DNA of 64,000 nucleotides from Clostridiales bacterium (GTDB lineage: Bacteria; Actinomycetota; Coriobacteriia; Anaerosomatales; SLCP01). Under the pieces are notes generated by a model. The model had not been told where the DNA came from, made no database searches, and saw only the letters and a list, made by a program, of their open reading frames with translations. How positions within the stretch are numbered: the stretch's first letter is position 1; each line of letters starts with the position of its first letter. The position numbers were made by a program, and so were the translations under genes. Location: NCBI GenBank assembly GCA_018333995.1, contig JAGXSG010000008.1, forward strand, positions 143,210 through 207,209, in the 5' to 3' direction. Below, piece by piece: positions 1 through 8,304 of this stretch.

Positions 1-522
1 AATGACATCCTGGATCTGTCCCGAATCGAAGCGGGCAAGGTCGAGGTCGTCTTGGAGCCGGTCGACGTCGCGTCGCTCGCTCATGCCGTGGTGGACAGTG
101 TGAACGCCGCCGCGGAGGCGAAGGGATTGCGACTGGAGCTCTCAGTGCCTGATGAGCCCGTCGCGCTCGTCTCGGATGAACGCAAGATCAGGCAGATACT
201 CATCAATCTTCTCGGCAACGCGCTCAAGTTTACTGACGAGGGTTCGGTGGCGCTTTCGGTGAACGCCTCAGCCGCACACACCGTCGCTTTCAGTGTGATC
301 GACACCGGCCCAGGTGTCGCGCCGGAGGACCAGCAGCGCATCTTCGGAGAGTTCGTACAGGCTTTTGACCGGGAGGATCGCGTGCGGGAGGGTACGGGTC
401 TCGGTCTCGCGATCTCGCAGAGTCTTGCGACAGCTCTCGGTGGCTCGATCTCGGTGGCGAGCGATGGACGCAGCGGCTCGACGTTCACGCTGTTTCTTCC
501 CAGCAAGCCCTCCGAAGTGTAG
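1..522 (+). CDS. Sensor histidine kinase, C-terminal part (5' end outside window)
   Basis: The reading frame is open from base 1, so this is the C-terminal 173 residues of a longer protein. The first residues (NDILDLSRIEAGKVEV) are the end of a HisKA dimerisation helix. They are followed by a complete HATPase_c domain with an N box (RQILINLLGNALKF), G1 box (DTGPGVAP), F box (FGEFVQAF) and G2 box (GTGLGLAIS). The protein stops right after the ATPase domain, so there is no C-terminal receiver. The phosphoaccepting His and all sensory domains lie upstream of the window. The SRIEAGK sequence is typical of hybrid or PAS-type orthodox kinases. The signal sensed cannot be told. A cardiolipin synthase gene follows 10 bp downstream, so the two are probably co-transcribed. 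Confidence 0.93.
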   Translation, partial: NDILDLSRIEAGKVEVVLEPVDVASLAHAVVDSVNAAAEAKGLRLELSVPDEPVALVSDERKIRQILINLLGNALKFTDEGSVALSVNASAAHTVAFSVIDTGPGVAPEDQQRIFGEFVQAFDREDRVREGTGLGLAISQSLATALGGSISVASDGRSGSTFTLFLPSKPSEV

Positions 523-532
523 GTGACCACCG

Positions 533-1969
533 GTGCTCGTCACGTTCGTCACATGGGTGGCGATAGCGTACGTGGCGGTCATCGTCGTGCTTCTTATCTA
601 CGAGGATCGCGACCCGTCGACTACGCTCGCATGGCTCCTCGTGCTCTTGTTTCTTCCGGTAGTGGGCATTCCGCTGTACTTTTTCTTCGGCAGGGTATGG
701 CCGTGGCGCCGCCGTCGAGCCCGGGTCGCAGCGGTGATAGACGCGGCATCGAGACACGTCCTGCCGGCGGTCTACTGCGCGCACGCCTCCTGGGCGAAGG
801 AGCGGCGCAGGCGCTACGACGGGACCGACACGGCGAAGATCATCACGATGATCGAGCGCCAGTGTGCGGCGCCACCCCTTCCGGCGCAGCGCGTGGAGAT
901 ATTCACCGACGGCGCTGGCAAGTTCGCTCGGCTCATCGAGGACATCGAATCCGCCCGTGATCACGTGCACCTCCAGTACTTCATCTGGGGCCGGGACGAG
1001 CTCACCGCCCGCGTCACCCAGCTGTTGCTTCGAAAGCTAGGAGAAGGGGTGGAGGTCCGTGTCGTCTACGATTTCATCGGCTCGGTCTTTCGGGGGAAAG
1101 GCGAACTGCGAGCGCTCAAACGGGCGGGCGCGCACGTTCGGGCAGACCTCACGAAACTCAACGAGGTCAACTACCGCAACCACCACAAGATCGCCATCAT
1201 CGACGGGGTGGCGGGATACACCGGCGGCATGAACATGGCGCAGGAGTACATCGACGGTGGCGCGCGCTTTGACACGTGGCGTGACACGCACGTGCGCGTC
1301 GAAGGACCGTTTGTCGCCGAGATGCAGCGGCTGTTCGCGACGAGGTGGTTCGAGGGCACCGGGGAACTCCTGTTCACGGAGCGGTACTTCCCGGTTCGGC
1401 CGCTTACCGACCCTTCCTCGGCGGTGCTTTGCCAGATGGTTCACTCGAGCGTGGGGGACCAGTGGGAGGCGATCAAGCAGACGTTCCTGCACGCGGTGGC
1501 GAGCGCAGACCGGTCGATCCGCATACAGTCGCCGTACTTCGTGCCTGATCAGGCGTTCTACGACGGCCTCATCACAGCGGGGCTTTCGGGGATCGACGCG
1601 CGCTTCATGATGACCGGGGTACCGGACAAGCGTATCCCGTTCTGGGCGGCATTCACGTACTTCCCCAAGCTGCTCGCCGCAGGCGTGCGTGTCTACCAGT
1701 ACACGGCGGGGTTCTTCCACGCCAAGGCGATCGCGGTGGACTCGACGTTTTGCGCGATAGGGACCGCCAACATCGATGTTCGCTCCTTCTCGCTACACGA
1801 CGAGATGGCTATGTTCATCTACGACGCCGAGGTCACGCGGCAGGTAGAGGCGGTCTTCGAGTACGACACTCGTCTGAGCAGGGAGATCACCGCCGAGGAA
1901 ATCGCACGCGCCGGTCGCCTCGAGCGCTTTCGCAACTCGCTCGTACGCCTCATGTCGCGGGTGTTGTGA
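533..1969 (+). CDS. cls: Cardiolipin synthase (phospholipase D family)
   Basis: The 478-residue protein has two N-terminal membrane segments (roughly residues 3-22 and 30-50), then two phospholipase D domains. Each carries an HKD motif: H217-x-K219-x4-D224 followed by GGMN, and H396-x-K398-x4-D403 followed by GTANID. This is the standard layout of bacterial cardiolipin synthases (about 480 residues), which join two phosphatidylglycerol molecules into cardiolipin plus glycerol at the inner membrane. The start is GTG, preceded by an AGGTGA ribosome site 10 bp after the stop of the kinase gene. Both HKD motifs are intact, so the enzyme should be active. Other PLD-type transferases are possible, but the membrane pair and the length favour Cls. 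Confidence 0.93.
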   Translation: MLVTFVTWVAIAYVAVIVVLLIYEDRDPSTTLAWLLVLLFLPVVGIPLYFFFGRVWPWRRRRARVAAVIDAASRHVLPAVYCAHASWAKERRRRYDGTDTAKIITMIERQCAAPPLPAQRVEIFTDGAGKFARLIEDIESARDHVHLQYFIWGRDELTARVTQLLLRKLGEGVEVRVVYDFIGSVFRGKGELRALKRAGAHVRADLTKLNEVNYRNHHKIAIIDGVAGYTGGMNMAQEYIDGGARFDTWRDTHVRVEGPFVAEMQRLFATRWFEGTGELLFTERYFPVRPLTDPSSAVLCQMVHSSVGDQWEAIKQTFLHAVASADRSIRIQSPYFVPDQAFYDGLITAGLSGIDARFMMTGVPDKRIPFWAAFTYFPKLLAAGVRVYQYTAGFFHAKAIAVDSTFCAIGTANIDVRSFSLHDEMAMFIYDAEVTRQVEAVFEYDTRLSREITAEEIARAGRLERFRNSLVRLMSRVL

Positions 1970-2088
1970 CGGCGCGCACGTCGTGATTCAAGCACTCGCG
2001 CACACCGTCCGATGCGAGGGGTATGAACCGATGTGGACGTGGCGCTCTGATGATGCGCGCCCGTGCGAGCGTGAAGGGGTGATTGCGG

Positions 2089-2787
2089 ATGAAGCGGATC
2101 GTAGTGCTTATGACGGTGGCCGCGGTATGCGTGGCGATGGTGGTGCCTGTCGCCGCGCTCGGCAGGGGAGGTCCCCCGGAAGGCAAGGGTCCGGCGTACG
2201 CTCCGGGGCAGATCAAGAAATCCGGCGGGGAGCTGCCTGGGCGTGGGGACGCCGCGCGCGACGCGGAAAGCGAGCTGGAAATCCCGGACGCGGCGGAAAC
2301 CACGGACGCGGCGGAAACCCCGGACGTGAAGAAGCGGAAGGGTGGCAAGCCCGCTTCGTCCCAGGCCGCCACAGACATCCCGGATCCCGCGACCGGCCCT
2401 GGAGATCCCGATGACTCCGAGGTAGAGACAGGCACACCTGTCCCAGATGTTGACGCGGATGAGCCGACAGGATCCGGCAAGCGACACGGTATAGAGAACG
2501 CGCTCTCGCGGATACTTATCAACATCGAGCGGGCAGAGGCGCAGATTGAGGCCGGAACGCGCTCTTACGTTCCCCCTGGACTGCTGAGAGTGATGGCGAA
2601 GTTCCTGGGCTGGCTCGGACTCGACGCTGCGCCTGATCCTGGATCCGGGGATCCGGCGCCTGAGGTTCCCGGTGAGCCGGCGGACGGCGGCGACGGTGAT
2701 GGCGGTTCCGTCGATGATACGCCCACGGTCGAGCCCCCCTACTCCGATGAGGAGACTGGCACGGTCGATCCCCTGCCAGCGGGCTAG
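2089..2787 (+). CDS. Secreted low-complexity acidic protein of unknown function
   Basis: This is a protein of about 232 residues starting at ATG 2089 (MKRIVVLMTV), with a ribosome site AAGGGGTG upstream. Residues 1-24 form a classical signal peptide ending near VAALG. The mature protein is rich in Pro, Gly, Asp, Glu and Ala. It contains a small tandem repeat (DAAETT-DAAETP) encoded by two copies of an 18-bp unit at 2285-2320. A more ordered, possibly helical stretch (ENALSRILINIERAEAQ to MAKFLGWLG) lies in the second half, followed by another acidic low-complexity tail. I do not recognise a family. Composition suggests an extracytoplasmic, perhaps wall-associated, flexible protein. A strong hairpin terminator follows. 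Confidence 0.7.
   Translation: MKRIVVLMTVAAVCVAMVVPVAALGRGGPPEGKGPAYAPGQIKKSGGELPGRGDAARDAESELEIPDAAETTDAAETPDVKKRKGGKPASSQAATDIPDPATGPGDPDDSEVETGTPVPDVDADEPTGSGKRHGIENALSRILINIERAEAQIEAGTRSYVPPGLLRVMAKFLGWLGLDAAPDPGSGDPAPEVPGEPADGGDGDGGSVDDTPTVEPPYSDEETGTVDPLPAG
2285..2320 (+). repeat. Two tandem 18-bp units inside the secreted-protein gene
   Basis: Units 2285-2302 and 2303-2320 differ only at their last base, and a partial third unit (CGGACG) follows. They keep frame and encode the DAAET repeat. Confidence 0.85.
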
Positions 2788-2827
2788 CCAATCCAGACTT
2801 ATCACGGCATCCCACACGGGACCATTT

Positions 2828-2857
2828 GAGGGCCTCGCCGAATCGCGAGGCCCTCTT
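2828..2857 (+). terminator. Hairpin terminator after the secreted-protein gene
   Basis: A perfect 10-bp GC-rich stem (GAGGGCCTCG at 2828-2837 with CGAGGCCCTC at 2846-2855) encloses an 8-nt loop and is followed by TT. The T tract is short, so termination may be incomplete. Confidence 0.7.
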
Positions 2858-2880
2858 CGTGTGCGCTCATCTACCTTGCG

Positions 2881-2904
2881 CGCGCAAGCGACCGCGCAAG
2901 CGAC
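2881..2904. repeat. Perfect tandem 12-bp direct repeat upstream of the membrane-protein gene
   Basis: CGCGCAAGCGAC occurs at 2881-2892 and again at 2893-2904. The first copy overlaps a 14-bp palindrome, CTTGCGCGCGCAAG (2875-2888). The position, about 70 bp before the start codon, would suit a regulator site, but none is known to match. Confidence 0.6.
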
Positions 2905-2972
2905 GGGAGCGGCACACGCGGCGGACTGATAGAATGAGCCGGTTTCACTCGCGCCGGACCGAGGAGGCACGC

Positions 2973-3623
2973 ATGACACTTTCTGGCACCTCACGCGCCG
3001 TCATAGTAGTGGTGCTCGCGCTTGCCGCGCTTACGGCTGCGGTAGCGACCTTTATGTTGCCCCCGGACAGACAACTGGGCGCGCTTGTCCGTCTCGTGGT
3101 CTTTCATGGCGCGTACACGTGGGTGAACATGGGTCTTTTCGCACTCGCGGGCGTCGTGTCGCTGGTGTACCTGGTGTCGCACAGCGGACTGATCGTGGCG
3201 TGGGCGACCGCGCTTCGGCGGCTGGCAATCATCGCGTGGATAGGCAACACAGGACTCGGTATGCTCGCTGCGTACTTGGCTTGGGGGTCGGTCAACCCCG
3301 CCGAGCCTCGCCTTCGTGCGACGTTCATCGTGCTGTTCTTGAGCGGCGTGGTGCTTGGTATCGACTATTTTGCGGCCCGAGACCGCTTGAGTGCTGTAGT
3401 CGATATCGGCATGGCGGCGGCGTTGCTCTGGCTTATCCTCGGGGCCCGTAACTACGTGCATCCGGAGAGCCCCGTCATGAACTCTGGTTGGGAGATCAAA
3501 GGACCCTTCTTCGCGATTGTCGGCGCGGTCGCGGTGGTTTCTCTCGGCCTGAGTGCGCTCCTTGCCTCACGTGTGACGGCCGAGCGCGCCGAGGCCAGCG
3601 CGGAGCCGACCTCCGTCGCGTGA
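2973..3623 (+). CDS. Polytopic membrane protein of unknown function
   Basis: The start is ATG 2973, directly after a strong ribosome site (GAGGAGG at 2961). In-frame codons upstream give a basic, non-membrane extension and are unlikely to be translated. The 216-residue product has about six hydrophobic helices, at roughly residues 8-30, 40-62, 74-96, 105-125, 130-150 and 170-195. A conserved-looking FHGAYTWVNMG segment containing a His sits in helix 2. The C-terminus is short and Ala/Glu-rich. I cannot assign a family; the His in a helix could be a haem or quinone contact, but that is speculation. It is flanked by a terminator on the left and the cobalamin riboswitch on the right, so it looks monocistronic. 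Confidence 0.75.
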   Translation: MTLSGTSRAVIVVVLALAALTAAVATFMLPPDRQLGALVRLVVFHGAYTWVNMGLFALAGVVSLVYLVSHSGLIVAWATALRRLAIIAWIGNTGLGMLAAYLAWGSVNPAEPRLRATFIVLFLSGVVLGIDYFAARDRLSAVVDIGMAAALLWLILGARNYVHPESPVMNSGWEIKGPFFAIVGAVAVVSLGLSALLASRVTAERAEASAEPTSVA

Positions 3624-3736
3624 GGCGTTGACCTTAGCGCTGGCGCGGGTGCTCGTGGTCCGACGCTCCGTGCGGAAGACCGCTGCTTCCTCTCGCGGGA
3701 TTCGTGCGCTACGATGCCAGCGACAACAGAATAGTG

Positions 3737-3856
3737 ACGTCGTGTGGTGCCCGCGATTTGCGGGAGAATAGGGAAGCCGGTGAGATCCCGGCACGGACCC
3801 GCCACTGTGAAGCGGGGCATGAAGCCCCCGAAGTCAGGAGACCTGCCTCACGACGT
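3737..3856 (+). ncRNA. Cobalamin (B12) riboswitch aptamer
   Basis: The conserved aptamer core is present in order: GGTGCCCGCG..CGGGAGAATAGGGAAGCCGGTGAG (given here in part), CCCGGCACGGACCCGCCACTGT, and the B12 box AAGTCAGGAGACCTGCC (3831-3847). The closing P1 helix is exact: ACGTCGTG at 3737-3744 pairs with CACGACGT at 3849-3856. A perfect 8-bp hairpin (GGCACCGG/CCGGTGCC, 3891-3909) and then an intrinsic terminator follow. This fits a transcriptional OFF switch that shuts the importer genes when cobalamin is plentiful. The rest of the leader (3965-4110) holds no gene, only a small GC hairpin (4069-4092) before the ribosome site TAGGAG of the binding-protein gene. Confidence 0.95.
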
Positions 3857-3931
3857 GCGACGCGGCCTTCGTGGTACGAGGCTTGGACGCGGCACCGGCG
3901 ACCGGTGCCACCATCAATCTGCCAAACACCC

Positions 3932-3964
3932 GAAGACCCGGCCCATGACAGGGCGGGTCTTCTT
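3932..3964 (+). terminator. Riboswitch-controlled intrinsic terminator
   Basis: GAAGACCCG-G-CCC (3932-3944) pairs with GGGCGGGTCTTC (3951-3962) as a 12-bp stem with one bulged G and a 6-nt loop, followed by TT. It lies between the cobalamin aptamer and the importer genes, where the expression platform is expected. Confidence 0.8.
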
Positions 3965-4110
3965 GCGTGTAAGGCCGCGTTCCGACACGAAGGGAGGGAT
4001 GCGGCCGACAACGCTCGGGTCTGGGCCTCGCGCACACTGACGGCCGAGATCGATCCGTACACCGGTTTGCCGGGAGGGACAAAGCCCCCGGCCCGTAGGT
4101 AGGAGAACAC

Positions 4111-5058
4111 ATGAATGACAGGATTTATCGAATGGCACGCCTTTTCGCGGCCCTCGCCGTGGTGATGTTGCCGCTGTCCGCGTGCGCGAGTCCCGGGCCC
4201 GCGCCTGACGCCGACGCGCCCGTTGCCGCTCCCATAGAGGCCGTCGTCGAGTTTCCGGTGACCGTTACCGACGACACTGGCCGCGAGGTCACGATAGAGA
4301 CTGAACCGGCGCGCATCGTGAGTCTCGCTCCCGCGAACACAGAGATCCTGGCCGAGCTCGGCCTGCTCGACCGCATCGTCGGGGTAACGAGTTACGACGA
4401 CTATCCGGCCGAGGTGGCCGATATCGAGGTAGTGGGCGACTTCGTGGGGCCCAATCTTGAGGCTGTGGCCGCGGCTGACCCGGACCTGGTCGTTGCGACC
4501 GGTGGCGTTCAGGGCGATGTGATCATCCAACTCGAGGAGCTTGGCGCTACGGTTATCGCGGTTGACCCCGCCGACCTCGAGGGCTTGTTCGATTCGATTG
4601 AGATGTTGGGCGCGGCGACAGGCACCGCTCAGCAAGCCTCCGATCTCACCGTTTCGATGCGCGCGGATCTTGAGGCGGTCTCAGCGGCGCTCGGCGACGT
4701 CGAACCGGTGAGGTGTTTCATTGAGATCGCGCAAAATCCGCTGTTCACGGCGGGTACTGGTACGTTGCTCAACGACCTCATCAACGCGGCGGGCGGAGTG
4801 AACGTGGTCACGGAAAGCGGGTGGGTCGCGTACTCGCTTGAGCAGCTCGTGACCGAGGATCCGGAAGTGTATCTGGCGACGCTCGGCTCGATGTCGGATC
4901 CCGATGATCTCGCCGGGCGTCCGGGCTACGCAGAACTCACCGCCGTCAAGAGTGGCCGGGTCCATGTGCTAGACGACAACCTGGTGAGCCGACCCGGACC
5001 TCGCGTCGTCGAGGGCGTGAGAGCGATCGCGGAAGCGCTCCATCCCGAGGCGTTTTAG
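4111..5058 (+). CDS. btuF: Corrinoid ABC importer, substrate-binding lipoprotein (BtuF-type)
   Basis: The 315-residue protein begins with a lipoprotein signal (lipobox LSAC, lipidated Cys25) and an Ala/Pro-rich linker. A periplasmic-binding fold of the class III (BtuF/FhuD) type follows, recognisable from VTVTDDTGREVTIETEPARIVSLAPANTE and the ELGLLDRIVGVTSYDDYP segment. It would catch cobalamin or a related corrinoid outside the membrane and pass it to the permease encoded next. Specificity is taken from the cobalamin riboswitch immediately upstream, since the family also binds haem and siderophores. ATG start with TAGGAG upstream. It is 16 bp from the permease gene and shares its operon. Confidence 0.9.
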   Translation: MNDRIYRMARLFAALAVVMLPLSACASPGPAPDADAPVAAPIEAVVEFPVTVTDDTGREVTIETEPARIVSLAPANTEILAELGLLDRIVGVTSYDDYPAEVADIEVVGDFVGPNLEAVAAADPDLVVATGGVQGDVIIQLEELGATVIAVDPADLEGLFDSIEMLGAATGTAQQASDLTVSMRADLEAVSAALGDVEPVRCFIEIAQNPLFTAGTGTLLNDLINAAGGVNVVTESGWVAYSLEQLVTEDPEVYLATLGSMSDPDDLAGRPGYAELTAVKSGRVHVLDDNLVSRPGPRVVEGVRAIAEALHPEAF

Positions 5059-5074
5059 GGAGGGCGTTCAGGTC

Positions 5075-6103
5075 ATGCGCCGACCGCCTCACACCCGGAG
5101 CCACGGCATCACGGTGCTTGCCGTGTTGCTCGTCGCGCTCGGCGTCGCGATGCTTGCGGGTGTGGGGCTCGGTGCGGTCCGCGTGGGCGCCGCGGACGTT
5201 TTCGAAGCGATCGGTCGCATGGTGTCAGGAACGCCAAAGATGGCCGGAGACGCGGTCATAGTCGACATCCGCCTTCCGAGGGTCGTGCTGGCGGCCTTGG
5301 TCGGCGCGTGCCTCGCGACGGCTGGAGTGCTCTACCAGGCGCTCTTTCGCAACCCACTCGCCGATCCCTACATTCTTGGCATGTCGGCGGGAGCGGGTCT
5401 CGGCGCGGTCATCGCACTCACACTGACGGCCGGGGCGACAGCGTTTCGATTTGGCGCGGTGCCGCTGGGCGCGTTCATCGGTGCGGTACTCACGATCGTG
5501 GTCGTCGTTCGGCTGGCGTCGCTCAAAGGGGTGCTCGACGTGACGTCACTGCTGTTGGCTGGCGTTGCGCTTTCCTACGTTCTTGCCGCCCTCACCTCCT
5601 TCATCATGGTGTTCTTCCGTGAGTCCATGACGACGATCGTTTTTTGGATGATGGGCGGGCTAACGGCTGCGTCGTGGCCGTACGTGCTGACTGTCGCGCC
5701 CATGTTCGCGCTCGGAAGCGCGATTCCGCTCCTGGCGACGCGAGAGATGAACCTGCTTCTCCTTGGCGAAGAGCGGGCGAGCGAACTCGGTGTCGACGTC
5801 GAGCGATTCAAGCGGCTATTGCTGGCGTCCGGCTCGCTTCTTGTGGCCGGGGCCGTCGCGGTGTCCGGGCTGATCGGCTTTGTCGGCCTGATGACTCCAC
5901 ACATCGTGCGGCTCGTGCTCGGGCCGGATCACCGGATGCTATTGCCCGCCTCGGCAATCGCCGGCGCCATCGTCATGGTGCTCGCGGATCTTGCGGCGCG
6001 CACCATTCTTGCGCCGGTTGAACTGCCGGTGGGCATAGTGACCGCGCTTGTGGGCGGCCCCTTCTTCATCTGGCTGCTCGTGAGGCGGGGTGTGGGCCGG
6101 TGA
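5075..6103 (+). CDS. btuC: Corrinoid ABC importer, permease (FecCD/BtuC family)
   Basis: The 342-residue polytopic protein has about ten helices and the family marks: RLPRVVLAALVGACLATAG, QALFRNPLADPYILGMSAGAGLG, the cytoplasmic coupling region LLLGEERASELGVDVER, and the GLIGFVGLMTPHIVR motif with DLAARTILAPVELPVGIVTALVGGPFF near the end. These are diagnostic of the FecCD/BtuC permeases that form a homodimeric channel. The gene lies between the binding protein and the ATPase, with a 4-bp stop/start overlap (GTGA) with the latter. The riboswitch assigns cobalamin as the probable cargo. Confidence 0.94.
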   Translation: MRRPPHTRSHGITVLAVLLVALGVAMLAGVGLGAVRVGAADVFEAIGRMVSGTPKMAGDAVIVDIRLPRVVLAALVGACLATAGVLYQALFRNPLADPYILGMSAGAGLGAVIALTLTAGATAFRFGAVPLGAFIGAVLTIVVVVRLASLKGVLDVTSLLLAGVALSYVLAALTSFIMVFFRESMTTIVFWMMGGLTAASWPYVLTVAPMFALGSAIPLLATREMNLLLLGEERASELGVDVERFKRLLLASGSLLVAGAVAVSGLIGFVGLMTPHIVRLVLGPDHRMLLPASAIAGAIVMVLADLAARTILAPVELPVGIVTALVGGPFFIWLLVRRGVGR

Positions 6104-7365
6104 AGCCGCGTCTGGCATATCGTGACGCGACGATCGGCTACCCTGGCACCGCGGTTGTAAAGCGCGTCACGCTCGATATCGCCGCGGGGGAGGTGGTCGG
6201 ATTGATCGGCCCCAACGGCGCGGGCAAGTCGACGATACTGAGGGCGGTGACGGGTGCCGCACGCGTCAGTGCGGGCGAGGTCGAACTCGACGGGCGACCG
6301 CTCTCGCGGTACTCAGTGCGCGAACGCGCGAGGGTGGCCGCTGTGGTGCCGCAGTCAGTGAGCGCGGCGTTCTCGTTCACCGCTCGTGAGTTCGTGCTCA
6401 TGGGGCGCCACCCGCATCTTTCCAGACTCCAGCAGCTGTCGTCGGCAGACGAGTCGCTGGCTCATTCTGTCATGGAACACACCGACACCCTGCGTCTTGC
6501 CGACGAGGCGGTGGACACCCTGTCCGGCGGCGACCTGCAGCGGCTGGCGCTTGCGCAGGCTCTCGCGCAGCAGCCATCGGTCCTGTTGCTCGACGAAGCC
6601 ACGAGTCACCTCGACCTCAATCACCGCCTGCAGGTGCTCGATCTCATCCGTGATCTTGCCGATTCGGGGATGGCGGTGCTCGCGGTCTTCCACGACCTCG
6701 ACTTGGCGGCACGTTACAGTGATCGTCTCGCCGTCGTGGATGCGGGGAGACTCGGTCCGAGCGGTCCGCCGCACGATGTGCTGACGGGCACGCTTCTTGC
6801 GCGCGTGTTCAGGGTACGCGCTGTTGTTGGGACCGACCCGGTGACCGGCTCAGTGACGGTGACGCCGGTCCTGCGTGAGGAGGCGGTGGAACAGTCGTAC
6901 CGTGGACGGGTGCTCGTGGTGGGCGGTTCGGGAACCGGGGCACCGCTCATGCGCGGGCTCTTTCTTGCTGGATACGATGTAAGGGCGGCCGCGTTGAGCG
7001 TTGGCGACATCGATCAAGCGGTCGCCGAGGCACTCGGGGTTGCATACGTGAAGATCGCCGCGTTTGGAACCGTAGATCAGGCTGCGGCACGAAGGATCGA
7101 AGAGGAGTCGCGCGCCGCAGACGTCGTCATCGTAGGGGAGATCCCGGTGGGCGGGGCGAATCTCGGCAACCTCGCCGCCGCGACGGCCGCTCCCGAGCGC
7201 ACCGTCTTCGTGGGAGCGTTTGGACCAGGTCGCGACTTCACCGATGGGAAAGCGTCTGCGCTTGTCGCGGACGCTCTCGCCCGCGGGGCACGTCAGGTCG
7301 CAGACGTCGAGGCTGCCCTCGCCGCGGCGGCGGAGATCAGTCGAGCGGCTGGAAGCGGCGCATGA
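6100..7365 (+). CDS. btuD: Corrinoid ABC importer, ATPase with C-terminal Rossmann-like extension
   Basis: Residues 1-250 form an ABC ATPase with Walker A GPNGAGKS (37-44), signature LSGGDLQR, Walker B VLLLDEATSHLD and the switch His in VFHDLD. The start is GTG 6100, overlapping the permease stop. From about residue 268 a second domain of about 150 residues begins with VLVVGGSGTGAPLM, a Gly-rich Rossmann-like loop, and ends with an Ala-rich helix. Stand-alone BtuD proteins are about 250 residues, so this tail is extra. It may bind a nucleotide or corrinoid ligand, but its role is unknown to me. It is not recognisably CbiZ. The last 112 bases of the gene are duplicated at 12328-12439, at the far edge of the accessory island. 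Confidence 0.9.
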   Translation: MKPRLAYRDATIGYPGTAVVKRVTLDIAAGEVVGLIGPNGAGKSTILRAVTGAARVSAGEVELDGRPLSRYSVRERARVAAVVPQSVSAAFSFTAREFVLMGRHPHLSRLQQLSSADESLAHSVMEHTDTLRLADEAVDTLSGGDLQRLALAQALAQQPSVLLLDEATSHLDLNHRLQVLDLIRDLADSGMAVLAVFHDLDLAARYSDRLAVVDAGRLGPSGPPHDVLTGTLLARVFRVRAVVGTDPVTGSVTVTPVLREEAVEQSYRGRVLVVGGSGTGAPLMRGLFLAGYDVRAAALSVGDIDQAVAEALGVAYVKIAAFGTVDQAAARRIEEESRAADVVIVGEIPVGGANLGNLAAATAAPERTVFVGAFGPGRDFTDGKASALVADALARGARQVADVEAALAAAAEISRAAGSGA

Positions 7366-7366
7366 G
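7254..7366. repeat. Left 113-bp direct repeat (3' end of btuD)
   Basis: Bases 7254-7366 match 12328-12440 without gaps at 108 of 113 positions. The sequence is the last 37 codons of btuD and also contains, antisense, the last ten codons of the DUF1284 gene that is complete only at the right copy. Three of the five differences are silent third-position changes in the btuD frame; the other two fall in one codon (CGC to TGT, Arg to Cys). Confidence 0.95.
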
Positions 7367-7506
7367 GACAGGATGCTAGCGTTGTGCTATCATTCTGTCA
7401 GTCAACCGTTAGAGCACATTCAGACAGGCCGATCATACTCGCCTCACCCACCGCGACACCGAGGAGGAGTATGGCGAACACGACACACCACCCGAGGAGA
7501 TCACCC

Positions 7507-7776
7507 ATGCCAGACCTTCTCATCCGAGGGTTGAGCGCCGAGGCGCTCGCTCGCCTCAAAACTCAGGCGACAGCGCATGGCCGCTCGATGCAAGCGGAAG
7601 CCAAGTCGATCGTCGAGGCGGGCATCAGGCCCACGATGGCCGAGTGGCTCGAGCGCGTCGATCGCTCGCGCACACGCATCGAGGCGGAGCGCGGATCGCT
7701 CGAGGAGTCCTCGGCCGCCATCCTCCGCGAGCTCCGTGACGGCCGCACACTTCGCGGCGATCCCCGCACGAAGTGA
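7507..7776 (+). CDS. vapB: VapB/FitA-type antitoxin
   Basis: The 89-residue protein opens with the FitA-like ribbon-helix-helix sequence PDLLIRGLSAEALARLKTQA, then HGRSMQAEAKSIVEAG. This is the DNA-binding dimer that represses the operon. The C-terminal half (SRTRIEAERGSLEESS) would wrap the PIN-domain toxin. The start at ATG 7507 follows GAGGAG by 7 nt and matches the family N-terminus. A second in-frame ATG at 7471, with GAGGAGG just upstream, would add 12 residues and cannot be excluded. The stop overlaps the toxin start (GTGA), the usual arrangement of VapBC modules. It is the first gene inside the island, about 140 bp after btuD. Confidence 0.9.
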   Translation: MPDLLIRGLSAEALARLKTQATAHGRSMQAEAKSIVEAGIRPTMAEWLERVDRSRTRIEAERGSLEESSAAILRELRDGRTLRGDPRTK

Positions 7777-8198
7777 CCGGATCTGACCGCATCGTCGCGG
7801 ACGCGAGCCTCGTGCTCGCCGTGCTGCTCCCCGAGGCGCACTCTGACGAGGCGCGTGCCGTGCTCGCCGGCGCCGACGAGGTTCACGCACCGGACCTCCT
7901 GCTCTACGAGGTCGTCTCCGCGCTCCGCATGCACGTGGTCCGCGGCACGCTCACGATCGCCGAGGCCGAGACCAAGGGCGCCGAGGCGCACGACGCACCC
8001 CTGCTCCTGACAGGCGCCCGCGAGCTCGATGCGCACGCACTGTCGCTCGCGCACGTACTCGGGCACTCAGCGTACGACTGCTTCTACCTGGCGCTCGCGA
8101 TCGAGCGGGAGTGCGTGCTCGTCACCGGGGACCGGGGTCTCGCCTCGGCCGCGCGCGCAATCGGACTTGGCACGCACGTCCGCCTGCTCGGCGCGTGA
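7773..8198 (+). CDS. vapC: VapC-type PIN-domain ribonuclease toxin
   Basis: The 141-residue PIN domain keeps all four acidic residues that bind Mg/Mn: D10 (VADAS), E46 (LLLYEVVSAL), D102 (AYDCFYLALA) and D120 (LVTGDRG). VapC toxins cleave tRNA or rRNA when released from their antitoxin. The GTG start overlaps the antitoxin stop by 4 bp, giving translational coupling. Family length (130-145 residues) and motifs are complete, so the module looks functional. The RNA target cannot be read from the sequence. Confidence 0.92.
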   Translation: MTGSDRIVADASLVLAVLLPEAHSDEARAVLAGADEVHAPDLLLYEVVSALRMHVVRGTLTIAEAETKGAEAHDAPLLLTGARELDAHALSLAHVLGHSAYDCFYLALAIERECVLVTGDRGLASAARAIGLGTHVRLLGA

Positions 8199-8304
8199 GC
8201 TGCAGACCGGCAGCGTTCTGACGGCGCGGACGCAGCGCTTGGCGATCAGGCGACACGCAGCCACTTAACAGGGCCACCAACCGGTCCCGTAGAGAATCCT
8301 TGTC

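Noticed and set aside
2826..2972. Upstream in-frame extension of the membrane protein at 2973
   Set aside because: It is basic and low-complexity, crosses the terminator hairpin, and lacks a ribosome site, while ATG 2973 has GAGGAGG.
6900..7365. CbiZ (adenosylcobinamide amidohydrolase) domain as the tail of BtuD
   Set aside because: BtuD-CbiZ fusions exist, but the tail has a Rossmann-type Gly loop and none of the CbiZ sequence that I recall.
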